Positions 50,976-60,940 of a DNA stretch of 64,000 nt are shown in pieces. Numbering within the stretch: position 1 is the first letter of the stretch; each line of letters begins with the position of its first letter. Below the pieces are notes generated by a model, which saw nothing but the letters and a program-made list of their open reading frames with translations, ran no database searches and was not told where the DNA came from. Source of the DNA: Kribbella jejuensis (lineage in GTDB: Bacteria > Actinomycetota > Actinomycetes > Propionibacteriales > Kribbellaceae); contig NZ_VFMM01000001.1 in the NCBI RefSeq assembly GCF_006715085.1, positions 2,728,001 through 2,792,000 on the forward strand. Reading direction: 5' to 3'. Position numbers and translations under genes: made by a program.

Positions 50976-52148
50976 ATGACGATCGACCTCGAGAAGGAAC
51001 GCGTCGAACGGCGCCTGCCGGCCGCGACGCTGGTGCTAACGGCAACGATCTTGCCGGCCCTCTGCCTACTGGTCTGGCACCCATGGAGCGCGAACATGGG
51101 CGACCTGCGGGTGTACTACCTGTCGGCACGTGCGTTCGTCGACGGGCAGGACATCTACGACATCCCAGGGCAGGGCCTCGGGTTCACATACCCGCCCTTC
51201 GCCGCGCTGCTGTTCGCGCCGTTCTCGATCGGTATCGGGTTCGCCCGGGTGCTGATCACGGTCGCGTCCGCGTCCGCGCTGCTGGTGATCGGCTGGACGA
51301 CAGCGAAGGCGCTTCGCTGGGGACCGCTGACCGCACTGGGGATCGCCTTTGCCGCGTTGGCGTTCGAGCCAGTCCGGTCCACGTTCGGCCTCGGCCAGGT
51401 CAACCTGGTACTGCTCGCGCTGCTGATGCTCGACCTGGTCGGGCCGATGCCGCGCCGGTTCCGCGGCGTCCTGATTGGCGTTGCCACCGGCATCAAACTG
51501 ACGCCGGGGATCTTCATCCTCTTCCTGCTCATCACCAGGCGGTTCCGCGAGGCCGCCGTCGCCGCCGGTACGACGGTCGCGACGATGGCCCTCGCGTACG
51601 CGGTGATGCCGCGGGCAACGATCGACTTCTGGACGAGGTACATCTTCGACCCGAGCAGGCCAGGACCGGCGCACTACATCAGCAACCAGTCGCTGCACGG
51701 CGCGATCGCCCGGTTGGCAGGCGGTCCCGCCGTACCCCTGTGGTTGCTTGCGGCAACCGTCGTCGGAGTCGGCGGACTGTTGATCGCCCGTCGGCTGCAC
51801 GACCGTGGCCTGCCGTTCGAGGCGGTCGTGGTCGCCGCGCTGACCGGTCTGCTGGTCTCGCCGATCTCCTGGACCGGTCACTGGGTGTGGATCGTCCCCG
51901 CGGCCGCGCTCACCTGGTCGTACTGCTCCAAGGTGTTGTCGTGGCGTACGGCATGGACGGTCGGCCTGACCGCGGTGTTCGTGTCCGGGTTGCCGTGGTG
52001 GCTACCCTTCGCGCACGACCAGGAATTCCACTACAACGCCGTACAGTCGGTGATCGCGAACGCGTACCTGCTCGGCGCGGCCGGACTGATCGCTCAGTCG
52101 GCGAACTCGGACGCGCGGATCCGGTACACCTGGAGATTGAGGTCGTAG
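50976..52148 (+). CDS. GT87-family (DUF2029) mannosyltransferase-like membrane protein
   Basis: A 390-residue integral membrane glycosyltransferase with about ten helices. The N-terminal loop after the first helix has GDLRVYYLSARAFVDGQDIYD and FTYPPFAALLFAPFS, the GT-C/GT87 blocks with the catalytic Asp and YPP motif. Later landmarks are FGLGQVNLVLLALLMLDL, GIKLTPGIFILFLL and VSPISWTGHWVW. GT87 enzymes use polyprenyl-phosphate mannose to build lipomannan-like cell-envelope glycans; the acceptor here is unknown. Its end overlaps the convergent acetyltransferase by 55 bases. Confidence 0.9.
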   Translation: MTIDLEKERVERRLPAATLVLTATILPALCLLVWHPWSANMGDLRVYYLSARAFVDGQDIYDIPGQGLGFTYPPFAALLFAPFSIGIGFARVLITVASASALLVIGWTTAKALRWGPLTALGIAFAALAFEPVRSTFGLGQVNLVLLALLMLDLVGPMPRRFRGVLIGVATGIKLTPGIFILFLLITRRFREAAVAAGTTVATMALAYAVMPRATIDFWTRYIFDPSRPGPAHYISNQSLHGAIARLAGGPAVPLWLLAATVVGVGGLLIARRLHDRGLPFEAVVVAALTGLLVSPISWTGHWVWIVPAAALTWSYCSKVLSWRTAWTVGLTAVFVSGLPWWLPFAHDQEFHYNAVQSVIANAYLLGAAGLIAQSANSDARIRYTWRLRS

Positions 52149-52630
52149 TACTTGTCGGTCTCGCCGACCCACTCCATCCCGAGGCGTTTCGCGGTCGCGA
52201 TCGCGCGGGTGTTCTGTGGGCGGGCGACGGCGAACAGCTCGTCGACCTCGCCGCCGCTGAACGCCCAGCGCATCAGCCCGCGGCTCGCCTCGGTCGCGTA
52301 CCCGTGACCCCAGGCGCTCGGCCGCAGCTGCCAGCCGATCTCCAGATCCTCCTCGTACGGCGGGAGCAACCGGATCAGCAACGCGCCGACGACCTCACCG
52401 TCGTCGCGTCGCGCGACCGCCCAGCGGCCGGCCGGAACCACGAAGTTCGGCTGGGCCTCGATCCAGGACTGCAGGATCAACCGCATGGTCGCGGCGTCCG
52501 GCACCTTGTCGATGGCCGGTGACAGCCAGGGCGCCACGTCGGCGGAGCCGTAGATCTCCAGCGCGGCGTCGGCGTCGTCTTCCTCCCAGTCCCGGATCAC
52601 GAGCCGGTCCGTCTCCAGCTTCAGCGTCAC
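52094..52630 (-). CDS. GNAT-family N-acetyltransferase (RimJ/RimL type)
   Basis: A 178-residue acetyltransferase beginning VTLKLETDRLVIRDWEEDDADAAL, the usual RimJ-like opening. The acetyl-CoA pocket is seen in LEIGWQLRPSAWGHGYATEASRGLMRWAF and NTRAIATAKRLGMEWVG. It may acetylate ribosomal protein N-termini, antibiotics or small amines. GTG 52628-52630 is fixed by a TACGCT box exactly six bases upstream on the minus strand; the longer open frame has no support. The last 55 bases overlap the GT87 gene. Confidence 0.88.
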   Translation of the reverse strand: MTLKLETDRLVIRDWEEDDADAALEIYGSADVAPWLSPAIDKVPDAATMRLILQSWIEAQPNFVVPAGRWAVARRDDGEVVGALLIRLLPPYEEDLEIGWQLRPSAWGHGYATEASRGLMRWAFSGGEVDELFAVARPQNTRAIATAKRLGMEWVGETDKYYDLNLQVYRIRASEFAD

Positions 52631-52642
52631 CTGGCCAGCGTA
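52628..52642 (-). promoter_or_regulatory. Leaderless promoter of the RimJ-like gene
   Basis: On the minus strand TACGCT (52642-52637), six bases (GGCCAG), then GTG (52630-52628). It has the same box and spacing as the promoters at 34943 and 36354. Confidence 0.6.
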
Positions 52643-52684
52643 TGCGGTTACTCCACGCAAACAACAGGTCCCGGAAATGAGGAA

Positions 52685-52718
52685 CCGCAGGGCGGTCCTG
52701 GAACGGACCACCCTGCGG
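52685..52718. terminator. Strong hairpin terminator after the dnaK operon
   Basis: CCGCAGGG-c-GGTCC (52685-52698) pairs with GGACC-a-CCCTGCGG (52705-52718), thirteen pairs with one mismatch, around a six-base loop. It lies 137 bases past the hspR stop on the minus strand and just upstream of the RimJ-like gene promoter, so it isolates the two. Confidence 0.8.
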
Positions 52719-52854
52719 TGGCCGAAGGGCGCCGGGGGGACAGCGCACCTTCGACTTGCGGAGGCGCCGATGGGGGAACGGCAACCTCCGCCGCGCCGGA
52801 AGCCCCGAGGGGGTGGAATTCGGAAAGCCTCCGGTGGCCAGGTTGTGCGAAGGA

Positions 52855-53310
52855 TCAGCGAGGGCCGAGTTCCAGGGGCTGGGTGCGGATCCACCGGGTC
52901 GTGGTCTGCTGCCGGCCCATGGCGATCACGTCGCCGGCGGGGCCGGCCGAGAAGACCCGGCTGGCGGCGGGACGCCGGGAGGCGCCGACACCGCGTTGAA
53001 CCTCTGCCAGTAGCTGGTTGACCCGCCTTCGCAGGTCCTCCACTTCGGACTGTAGCGCGAGAATATGCCGAATTCCCGCGAGGTTGACGCCTTCTTCCTG
53101 GGAGAGATGCTGCACGTACCGCAGCTTGGCAACATCGTACGCCGAGTAGCGCCGGCCGCGCCCGGACGCCCGGCTCGGCACCACCAGGCCGAGCCGGTCG
53201 TACTGACGCAACGTCTGCGGGTGCATACCGGCCAGCTGGGCCGCCACCGAGATCACGTAGATCGGCGTCCGGTCGTCCCAGGTCGGCACTTGGCTGAACG
53301 GGATACCCAT
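52855..53310 (-). CDS. hspR: Heat-shock repressor HspR
   Basis: A 151-residue MerR-type repressor. The winged helix is VISVAAQLAGMHPQTLRQYDRLGLVVPSRASGRGRRYSAYDVAKLRYVQHLSQEEGVNLAGIRHILAL, characteristic of HspR, followed by a heptad helix for dimerisation (QSEVEDLRRRVNQLLAEV) and a basic tail. HspR binds HAIR sites with DnaK as corepressor, so free DnaK reports on folding stress. The gene is last in dnaK-grpE-dnaJ-hspR and its ATG overlaps the dnaJ stop (TGATG). It carries an N-terminal extension of about 15 residues (GIPFSQVPTWDDRTP) relative to usual HspR. Confidence 0.95.
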   Translation of the reverse strand: MGIPFSQVPTWDDRTPIYVISVAAQLAGMHPQTLRQYDRLGLVVPSRASGRGRRYSAYDVAKLRYVQHLSQEEGVNLAGIRHILALQSEVEDLRRRVNQLLAEVQRGVGASRRPAASRVFSAGPAGDVIAMGRQQTTTRWIRTQPLELGPR

Positions 53311-54476
53311 CAGGCGCTCCCGAACAACCCGGCCCGCAGATCAGGATGCTCCGAGGCGGAGTTGAACTCCTGCAGCTTTTCCTTCTGCTCGTCGGTCAGC
53401 TCGTGCGGTACCTGCACCTCGAGGGTGAGCAGCAGGTCGCCCTTGGTCCCGTCCCGGCGGACCGAACCCTTGCCGCGGACCCGCAGCTTGCTGCCGTTCG
53501 CCGTACCGGCCGGGATCCGGACCGTGACCGGCATGCCGTCCAGGGTCGGAACCTTGATCTCGGCACCCAGCGCCGCCTCGGTGAAGCTCACCGGGACGTT
53601 CAGCGTCAGGTGCTCACCCTGCCGGCCGAAGATCCGGTGCGGCTTCACGTGCACGGTGACGTACAGGTCGCCCGCGGGGCCACCACGCTCGCCGGCCGCG
53701 CCCTTGCCCTTCAACCGGATCCGCTGACCGTCCTGCACGCCCGCGGGGATGCGGACCTGCATGGTCCTGCTCGACTGGCCGCGGCCGGAGCCGTGGCAGG
53801 TCTCGCACGGCTGGTCGACGACCAGACCGCGGCCCTTGCACTCGGTGCACGGCTCGGTCATCGCGAACACGCCGCCCTGGACCGAGGTCTGCATACCGGT
53901 GCCTTCGCACTTCAGGCAGACCTTGGGCACGGTGCCGTACTTCGCGCCAGTACCGCGACAGGTCGGACACGGCTCGTCGCTGGTCATCCGGAGCCCGACG
54001 GTGACACCGTTCACGGCCTCGGCGAACTCGATCGTCGCCTCGGTCTCGATGTCCTGGCCGCGCCGCGGCCGGGCCGTCGTCGAGGTGGTCGTGGTCCGGC
54101 CACCGCCGCCGAACATCCCGCCCAGGATGTCGCCGAGCCCGCTGCCACCGCCCTGGCCGCCGCGGTTGAACAGGTCGCCGACGTTGAAGTCGAAGCCGCC
54201 GCCCTGGCCACTACCACCCGGCATCCGGAAGCCGCCGCTGCCGAACAGCCGGCGCGCCTCGTCGTACTCCTTGCGCTTCTTGGGGTCGCCGACCACGTCG
54301 TACGCCTCGGAGACCTCCTTGAACTTGGCCTCCGCCTTGGTGTCGCCGGCGTTGGAGTCCGGGTGGTACTGCCGCGCGAGCTTGCGGTAGGCCTTCTTGA
54401 TCTCGTCCTGCTCGGCGGTCTTGGAGACGCCGAGAACCTTGTAGAAGTCCTTCTCGATCCAGTCCTTCGTGCTCAT
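53310..54476 (-). CDS. dnaJ: Chaperone DnaJ
   Basis: A 388-residue type I J-protein that delivers substrates to DnaK and triggers its ATPase. The J-domain (about 8-73) has the HPD motif in ARQYHPDSNAGD. A Gly/Phe-rich region follows (GGFRMPGGSGQGGGFDFNVGDLFNRGGQ), and the zinc-binding domain has all four CxxCxGxG repeats (CPTCRGTG, CLKCEGTG, CTECKGRG, CETCHGSG). The C-terminal substrate-binding barrels are complete. It is the DnaJ1 type encoded in HspR-regulated operons. Twenty-one bases separate it from grpE. Confidence 0.97.
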   Translation of the reverse strand: MSTKDWIEKDFYKVLGVSKTAEQDEIKKAYRKLARQYHPDSNAGDTKAEAKFKEVSEAYDVVGDPKKRKEYDEARRLFGSGGFRMPGGSGQGGGFDFNVGDLFNRGGQGGGSGLGDILGGMFGGGGRTTTTSTTARPRRGQDIETEATIEFAEAVNGVTVGLRMTSDEPCPTCRGTGAKYGTVPKVCLKCEGTGMQTSVQGGVFAMTEPCTECKGRGLVVDQPCETCHGSGRGQSSRTMQVRIPAGVQDGQRIRLKGKGAAGERGGPAGDLYVTVHVKPHRIFGRQGEHLTLNVPVSFTEAALGAEIKVPTLDGMPVTVRIPAGTANGSKLRVRGKGSVRRDGTKGDLLLTLEVQVPHELTDEQKEKLQEFNSASEHPDLRAGLFGSA

Positions 54477-54497
54477 CTGGCGCCTCCCCTCCCGTCG

Positions 54498-55231
54498 CTA
54501 CTCCGCGGAATCGTCCGCGGGCTTGTCGTCATCAATGTTCTCCACCGGTACGTCGGCCTTGGTGGCGTCGGCCGGCAGCTGTTCGGTCGGCTCCGACACG
54601 GCCACCCGGGCCGCCCGCAGGATCCGCTCGCCGAGCCGGTAGCCCGGTTGCATGATCATCGTCGCGGTCGGGCCGTCGACCTCGTCGGAGTAGTTGTGCA
54701 GCAGGGCCTCGTGGATCCGCGGGTCGAAGGTGTCGCCCTTCTCGCCGAACTTCACCAGGCCGAGCTTCTCGGTGACCCGCTCCAGCGACTCGGCGACCGC
54801 CTTGAACGCGCCTTCCAGCTCACCCGCCTCGCGGGCCCGGCCGATGTCGTCCAGGATCCCGAGCAGCTCGGTGAGCACGCTGCCGACCACCAGCTCGCGG
54901 GCCGCCTCGCGGTCCCGGTCGACCCGGCGCTTGTAGTTCACGTACTCGGCCTGCAGTCGCTGCAGGTCCGCCGTACGCTCCGACAGCGCCTCGGTCAGCA
55001 GGGCCTCCTGGGCCGACGGACCGATCAGGTCCGACGGGTCCCGCGGCGGCTGCTGGCCACCGGGGCCACCAGACCCACCGGCGCCACCCGGGCCACTGGC
55101 GTCGCCGGGGCCGCCCGCCGCGGAAGCCCCTTGCGAGGGCTCCCGCAGCTTGCCGGTCTCCGGGTCGATCCGGCGCTTGTCGCGGATGACGGGCTCGCCG
55201 TCGCCGAACTCAGCCCCGGTCGGTCGATCCG

Positions 55232-55235
<4 letters not shown>
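54498..55235 (-). CDS. grpE: Nucleotide exchange factor GrpE
   Basis: A 245-residue GrpE that makes DnaK release ADP. The N-terminal 80 residues are a Gly/Pro/Ser-rich disordered arm ([24 protein letters not shown]), longer than usual. The long dimerising helix follows ([61 protein letters not shown]) and then the beta domain ([54 protein letters not shown]). Overlaps the dnaK stop by four bases (ATGA type), so translation is coupled. Confidence 0.95.
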
Positions 55236-57091
<1,856 letters not shown>

Positions 57092-57108
57092 GCTCTTACC
57101 TCCACGAA

Positions 57109-57130
57109 GTTGAGTGATGCAGACTCAATG
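57109..57130. promoter_or_regulatory. HAIR-like element with 8-bp spacer near dnaK start
   Basis: GTTGAGT (57109-57115), eight bases, ACTCAAT (57124-57130). The arms match HAIR half-sites, but the spacer is one base longer than the usual seven. It lies within the dnaK leader, 18 bases from the ATG. Confidence 0.6.
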
Positions 57131-57174
57131 TTGCCTGTTCGGCCGCCTCGGTTCAAATCCGTGACTGAACAAAC

Positions 57175-57195
57175 TTGAGTTCACTTGACTCAACA
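57175..57195. promoter_or_regulatory. HAIR element (HspR operator) of the dnaK operon
   Basis: CTTGAGT (57175-57181), seven bases, ACTCAAC (57189-57195), the same variant as the clpB site. It lies 84 bases upstream of the dnaK ATG. Confidence 0.92.
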
Positions 57196-57309
57196 TTGCA
57201 CACGCCCCAGGTCATTCCCAAGCCCACCCCCTGATTTCGGGGTCGCGACCAGGGTGCGGCCAGGGTGAGCCCTCCCGAAGCAAACGTTTACCATGTCATC
57301 CTGGGCCCT

Positions 57310-57786
57310 GTGAGACTCCGCCCGATGACCGCTGCCGACGCCGCCGCGGTCGTCGCGCTGAACGCCACCGCCGAGGGCCTGGTCGGCCCGCTCGGCGCCG
57401 ACCGCCTGGACTGGCTCCGGCTGATCGCCGCGCACGCCGTCGTCGTCGACCTGGACGGCAGACCGGCCGGCTTCGTCCTCACCTTCACCCCCGGATCGGC
57501 GTACGACAGCCTCGCCTTCGAGTCGTTCACCCGGACGTACGCGGACCGCTTCCTGCTGGTCGACCGGATCGTCATCGCCACCGAACACCGCCGCCAGGGC
57601 ATCGGCACCAAGGTCTACCGCGCGATCGAACGCTCCGCGAAGCCGTTCGACCGGGTGGTCGCGGCGGTCCCCACCGACACGCCGGCGCACGCCTTCCACA
57701 CCGCCCGCGGCTACCAGAAGGTCGCCGAACAACGCCTCCCCGACGGCACCCTCACGACCCTGGTGTCCAAGGACCTGACCGGCTGA
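57310..57786 (+). CDS. GNAT-family N-acetyltransferase
   Basis: A 158-residue acetyltransferase: VRLRPMTAADAAAVVALNATAEGL at the N-terminus and IVIATEHRRQGIGTKVYRAIERSA, the acetyl-CoA motif RRQGIG, followed by HTARGYQKVAEQRL. Substrate unknown. I used the GTG at 57310, which gives the standard family beginning; an upstream GTG at 57265 would add 15 residues. It runs away from the dnaK promoter, so the 57196-57309 interval must contain both promoters. Two hairpins follow its stop. Confidence 0.85.
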   Translation: MRLRPMTAADAAAVVALNATAEGLVGPLGADRLDWLRLIAAHAVVVDLDGRPAGFVLTFTPGSAYDSLAFESFTRTYADRFLLVDRIVIATEHRRQGIGTKVYRAIERSAKPFDRVVAAVPTDTPAHAFHTARGYQKVAEQRLPDGTLTTLVSKDLTG

Positions 57787-57808
57787 GCCGCCGGCGTCCC
57801 GGCGGCTC
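57785..57808 (+). terminator. Hairpin terminator after the acetyltransferase
   Basis: GAGCCGCCGG (57785-57794) and CCGGCGGCTC (57799-57808) form a perfect 10-bp stem with loop CGTC. The stem overlaps the gene's TGA (57784-57786). Confidence 0.75.
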
Positions 57809-57816
57809 GCACCTAC

Positions 57817-57843
57817 GCGCCTGCCCTGCGCCAGGGCACGCGC
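57817..57843. terminator. Second hairpin, before the phosphoribosyltransferase end
   Basis: GCGC-c-TGCCCTG (57817-57828) pairs with CAGGGCA-c-GCGC (57832-57843) around a CGC loop, with one mismatch. It lies five bases from the minus-strand stop at 57848, so it probably terminates the phosphoribosyltransferase transcript. Confidence 0.7.
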
Positions 57844-57847
57844 TGAC

Positions 57848-58282
57848 CTACAGCTGCCGTACGTCGAGCAGCGCCCGGAGCGGCAACTCGTGCCGTAAGC
57901 GCGGATCCATCATCCCGTCGACGATGCAGGCTGCGCCGATCCAGCGGGCTCCGCAGTCGTCGACCAGTGCTCGCGCCACCACCGCCGTCGCCCCGGTGTC
58001 GGCCCAGTCGTCGACCATCAACACCCGGTCCCCCGGCCGCACCAGCCGCCGCCGGAACCCGAACACCTGCTGGCGATCCTGGTAATCCGGAGCCGTGGTG
58101 CGCGAAACCCACCGATCACTGTCAACCGCCGACCCAGCAGCCTTCCGCATCTCCACAAACCCGACGCCGACCGCAGCCGCCGTCAAAGCACCCACCAGGG
58201 ACCCCCGAGACACCGGCCCCAACACCACGGTCGGCACCTCGTCGTACAGCCCCGCCAACGCCGGCCCGATCTCCCCGAGCAA
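57848..58282 (-). CDS. Phosphoribosyltransferase-fold protein, start unclear
   Basis: A protein of at least 144 residues with the type I phosphoribosyltransferase signature RPGDRVLMVDDWADTGATAVVARALVDDCGA and the N-terminal TVVLGPVSRGSLVGALTAAA. It would bind PRPP or a nucleotide; actinobacterial relatives have no proven substrate. The only usual start is a TTG at 58280-58282. The conserved family beginning (SYADLTGWWRDARLLGEIG) continues in frame about 14 codons upstream of it, where no ATG, GTG or TTG is found before a TGA. The gene may use an unusual codon such as CTG, or have lost its start. Confidence 0.7.
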   Translation of the reverse strand: MLGEIGPALAGLYDEVPTVVLGPVSRGSLVGALTAAAVGVGFVEMRKAAGSAVDSDRWVSRTTAPDYQDRQQVFGFRRRLVRPGDRVLMVDDWADTGATAVVARALVDDCGARWIGAACIVDGMMDPRLRHELPLRALLDVRQL

Positions 58283-58451
58283 CCGAGCATCGCGCCACCA
58301 CCCGGTCAGATCGGCGTAACTACTTCACACGCCCCGATCGGTGCTCCACCGAAACGCACTACGCAACCGCGCCTTTGTGTCCATGACTCCAGCATCTAGT
58401 AGATGCGCCACATCACGCAGGTGGTTTTCGCGGGCCGCCAGGCGGTCCGGG

Positions 58452-59609
58452 CTACGCGGGGCGGCCGGCGATGAAGGTTTGGGTTATGAGGGGGACGGCG
58501 GGGCGGTAGGCGAGGTGGAGGTAGGACGGGGCCTCGAGGACGGCTAGGTCGGCCTGCGCGCCCGGGGTCAGGTGGCCTACGTCGGTGCGGCGGAGGGAAG
58601 CCGCGCCGCCGGCGGTGGCGGACCAGAGGGCTTCGGCGGGGGTCATGTGCATTTCACGGACTGCCAGTGCGATGCAGAACGGCATCGAGGAGGAGTAGCC
58701 GGAGCCTGGGTTGCAGTCGGTGGCCAGGGCAACGGTGACTCCGGCGTCCAGGAGGCGGCGGGCGTCGGGGTACGGGGATCTGGTGGAGAACTCGATCGCG
58801 GGAAGGAGGCCCGCAACCACGCCGGTGGAGGCCAGGGCGTCTATGTCCGCGTCGGTCAGGTAGGTGCAGTGGTCGGCTGCGGCGGCGCCTACTTCTGCGG
58901 CCAGTTGGACGCCGGGGCCTTCGCCAAGTTGGTTCGCGTGGATTCTCGGGTGCAGGCCGCGGGCGATTCCGGCTTCGAGGATCGTGCGGGCCTGGTCTGC
59001 GTCGAAGGCGCCGCGTTCCACGAAGACGTCGATCCATTTCGAGTACTGGGCGGCGGCGTCGAGCATCGGGCCGGTGACCAGGTCGACGTACGCGGCGGGC
59101 TCCTGGTCGGCTGGTACGACGTGGGCGCCGAGGTAGGTGGTTTCGTCGGTGAACTGGCCGGCGATGCGGAGGGCGCGGGCTTCGTCCTTCACGGTCAGGC
59201 CGTAGCCGGACTTGATCTCGACCGTGGTGGTGCCCTGGCGGCGCATCTCGGTGACCAGGCGGGCGACGTTGGCGGTCAGTTGTTCGTCGGTGGCGTCGCG
59301 GGTGGCGGCGACGGTGGTGCGGATGCCGCCGGCCGAGTACGGCGTACCGGTCATCCGGGCGGCGAACTCCTCGGCGCGGTCGCCGGCGAAGACGAGGTGC
59401 GAGTGCGAGTCGACGAAGCCGGGGATCACTGCGCGGCCGCCGAGGTCCAGCGCGCTGTCGGCAGGCGGTGCATCCCGCCGCGATCCGACCCAGGCGATCG
59501 TTCGCCCGTCGATCACCAGCGCCGCGTCGTGCAACTCACCCAGCAGCCCCCCGTGCGCGGGATCGTTGGTCACCAGGGAGCTGATGCCGGTCAGGAGGAG
59601 CGACGTCAT
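58452..59609 (-). CDS. hutI: Imidazolonepropionase
   Basis: Hydrolyses 4-imidazolone-5-propionate to N-formimino-L-glutamate in histidine breakdown. A 385-residue amidohydrolase: metal ligands in [16 protein letters not shown], substrate Arg/Tyr in [45 protein letters not shown]-like [25 protein letters not shown] and [14 protein letters not shown] (catalytic Asp). ATG at 59607-59609 overlaps the hutF stop (ATGA), so it is the downstream partner in one operon. The final 200 bases are C/A-rich on the coding strand. Confidence 0.96.
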   Translation of the reverse strand: MTSLLLTGISSLVTNDPAHGGLLGELHDAALVIDGRTIAWVGSRRDAPPADSALDLGGRAVIPGFVDSHSHLVFAGDRAEEFAARMTGTPYSAGGIRTTVAATRDATDEQLTANVARLVTEMRRQGTTTVEIKSGYGLTVKDEARALRIAGQFTDETTYLGAHVVPADQEPAAYVDLVTGPMLDAAAQYSKWIDVFVERGAFDADQARTILEAGIARGLHPRIHANQLGEGPGVQLAAEVGAAAADHCTYLTDADIDALASTGVVAGLLPAIEFSTRSPYPDARRLLDAGVTVALATDCNPGSGYSSSMPFCIALAVREMHMTPAEALWSATAGGAASLRRTDVGHLTPGAQADLAVLEAPSYLHLAYRPAVPLITQTFIAGRPA

Positions 59610-60940
59610 TGGGTCACCGCTTGGATCGATTTGGTCAGCTGTGCCGCGACGTCCAGTCGAATGTGCTTGCCATCGGCAACCAGATGGTTCCCGGAGACGA
59701 CGACATCCGAGACATCGGCGGCGGTTGCCGCGAAGACAGCCGCTTCGGCCGCGCCGGCGGGCGCGATGCCTGAGGTGGGCATCGTGCCGGCGGTGCGGAC
59801 GGTGTTCGTGCGGATTGCTACCAGGTCGGCTCGGGCGCCGGGGTGAATTGTGCCGGCATCCTCGAAGCCGAGGGAGCGGTGGCCGTCTCGCGTGGCTGCC
59901 TTCAGGAGTTCGGGGGCGGACCAGTGGCCGCGTTCCTGGGTGGCCAGGCGCTCGTTGAGTTCGACGGCACGCATTTCCTCGAAGAGGTCGATGATCGCGT
60001 GACTGTCGGAGCCGAGCGTCAGCGGTGAACCCGCGTCGCGCAGCTGAACCGACGGGCCGATGCCGTCGGCGAGGTCGCGTTCGGTGGTCGGGCAGAAACA
60101 GGAGTACGTCGCGGAACTCCCGAGCAGCCCGATGTCGACGGACGTCAGATGCGTCGCATGGACGGCGCTCGTCCGGCCGCTGAGGAATCCGGCCTCGTCG
60201 AGCACCTGCGTCGGCGTCCGCCCGTACGCCGCGAGGCTGGCCTCGTTCTCCGCGGCCTGCTCGGACAGGTGGACGTGCAGCGGTACGTCGGGAAACGCCG
60301 ACGCGACCGCGCCGAGCTGGTCTCGCGGCACGCCCCGGATCGAATGCGCTGCCGTACCGATCACCACATCGTCCGCACCGCTCAGCCGTGCGACGCGCGA
60401 CGCCCACGCGCTCGCGTCGCCGTCGCTGAAGCGTTGCTGGACCTCGTTGAGCGGCTGATCGATGCCGCCGGCAACGTAACAGGTGTCGAGCAGCGCGATC
60501 CGGATGCCGACGTCGCGCGCGGCGGCGATCAGCGCCGTACCCATCGCGTTCGGGTCGTCGTACGGCCGGCCGCCCGGAGCATGGTGCAGGTAGTGAAACT
60601 CGCCGACCGCGGTGATGCCGGCGAGCAGCATCTCGCCGTACACGCCCTTGGCGAGCTCGTAGTACGAGTCGGGGGTGAGTGCGGCGGCGACAGAGTACAT
60701 CTGCTCGCGCCACGTCCAGAACGTGCCGCGCTCGGTCTGCGTGCGGCCCCGCAGCGCGCGGTGGAACGCGTGGCTGTGACAGTTCGCGAGGCCGGGGACG
60801 ACGAGGCCGTGCAGGACGGTCGCGTCGCCGCGGTCGGCGTTCGGCTCGACCCCGGTGAAGCGGCCGTTGTCCACGCTGAGCAGGACTCGAGAGGCGAGGC
60901 CGTCAGGGAGGAGAGCGGTCTCGCACCAGTACGCCGTCAC
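59606..60940 (-). CDS. hutF: Formimidoylglutamate deiminase
   Basis: Converts N-formimino-L-glutamate to N-formyl-L-glutamate and ammonia, in the five-step histidine route. A 444-residue amidohydrolase-superfamily enzyme: zinc His pair in [48 protein letters not shown] (diagnostic for HutF), [24 protein letters not shown] and [18 protein letters not shown] with the catalytic Asp. It overlaps the M20 amidohydrolase gene by four bases upstream and hutI by four bases downstream. Confidence 0.96.
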   Translation of the reverse strand: MTAYWCETALLPDGLASRVLLSVDNGRFTGVEPNADRGDATVLHGLVVPGLANCHSHAFHRALRGRTQTERGTFWTWREQMYSVAAALTPDSYYELAKGVYGEMLLAGITAVGEFHYLHHAPGGRPYDDPNAMGTALIAAARDVGIRIALLDTCYVAGGIDQPLNEVQQRFSDGDASAWASRVARLSGADDVVIGTAAHSIRGVPRDQLGAVASAFPDVPLHVHLSEQAAENEASLAAYGRTPTQVLDEAGFLSGRTSAVHATHLTSVDIGLLGSSATYSCFCPTTERDLADGIGPSVQLRDAGSPLTLGSDSHAIIDLFEEMRAVELNERLATQERGHWSAPELLKAATRDGHRSLGFEDAGTIHPGARADLVAIRTNTVRTAGTMPTSGIAPAGAAEAAVFAATAADVSDVVVSGNHLVADGKHIRLDVAAQLTKSIQAVTQ

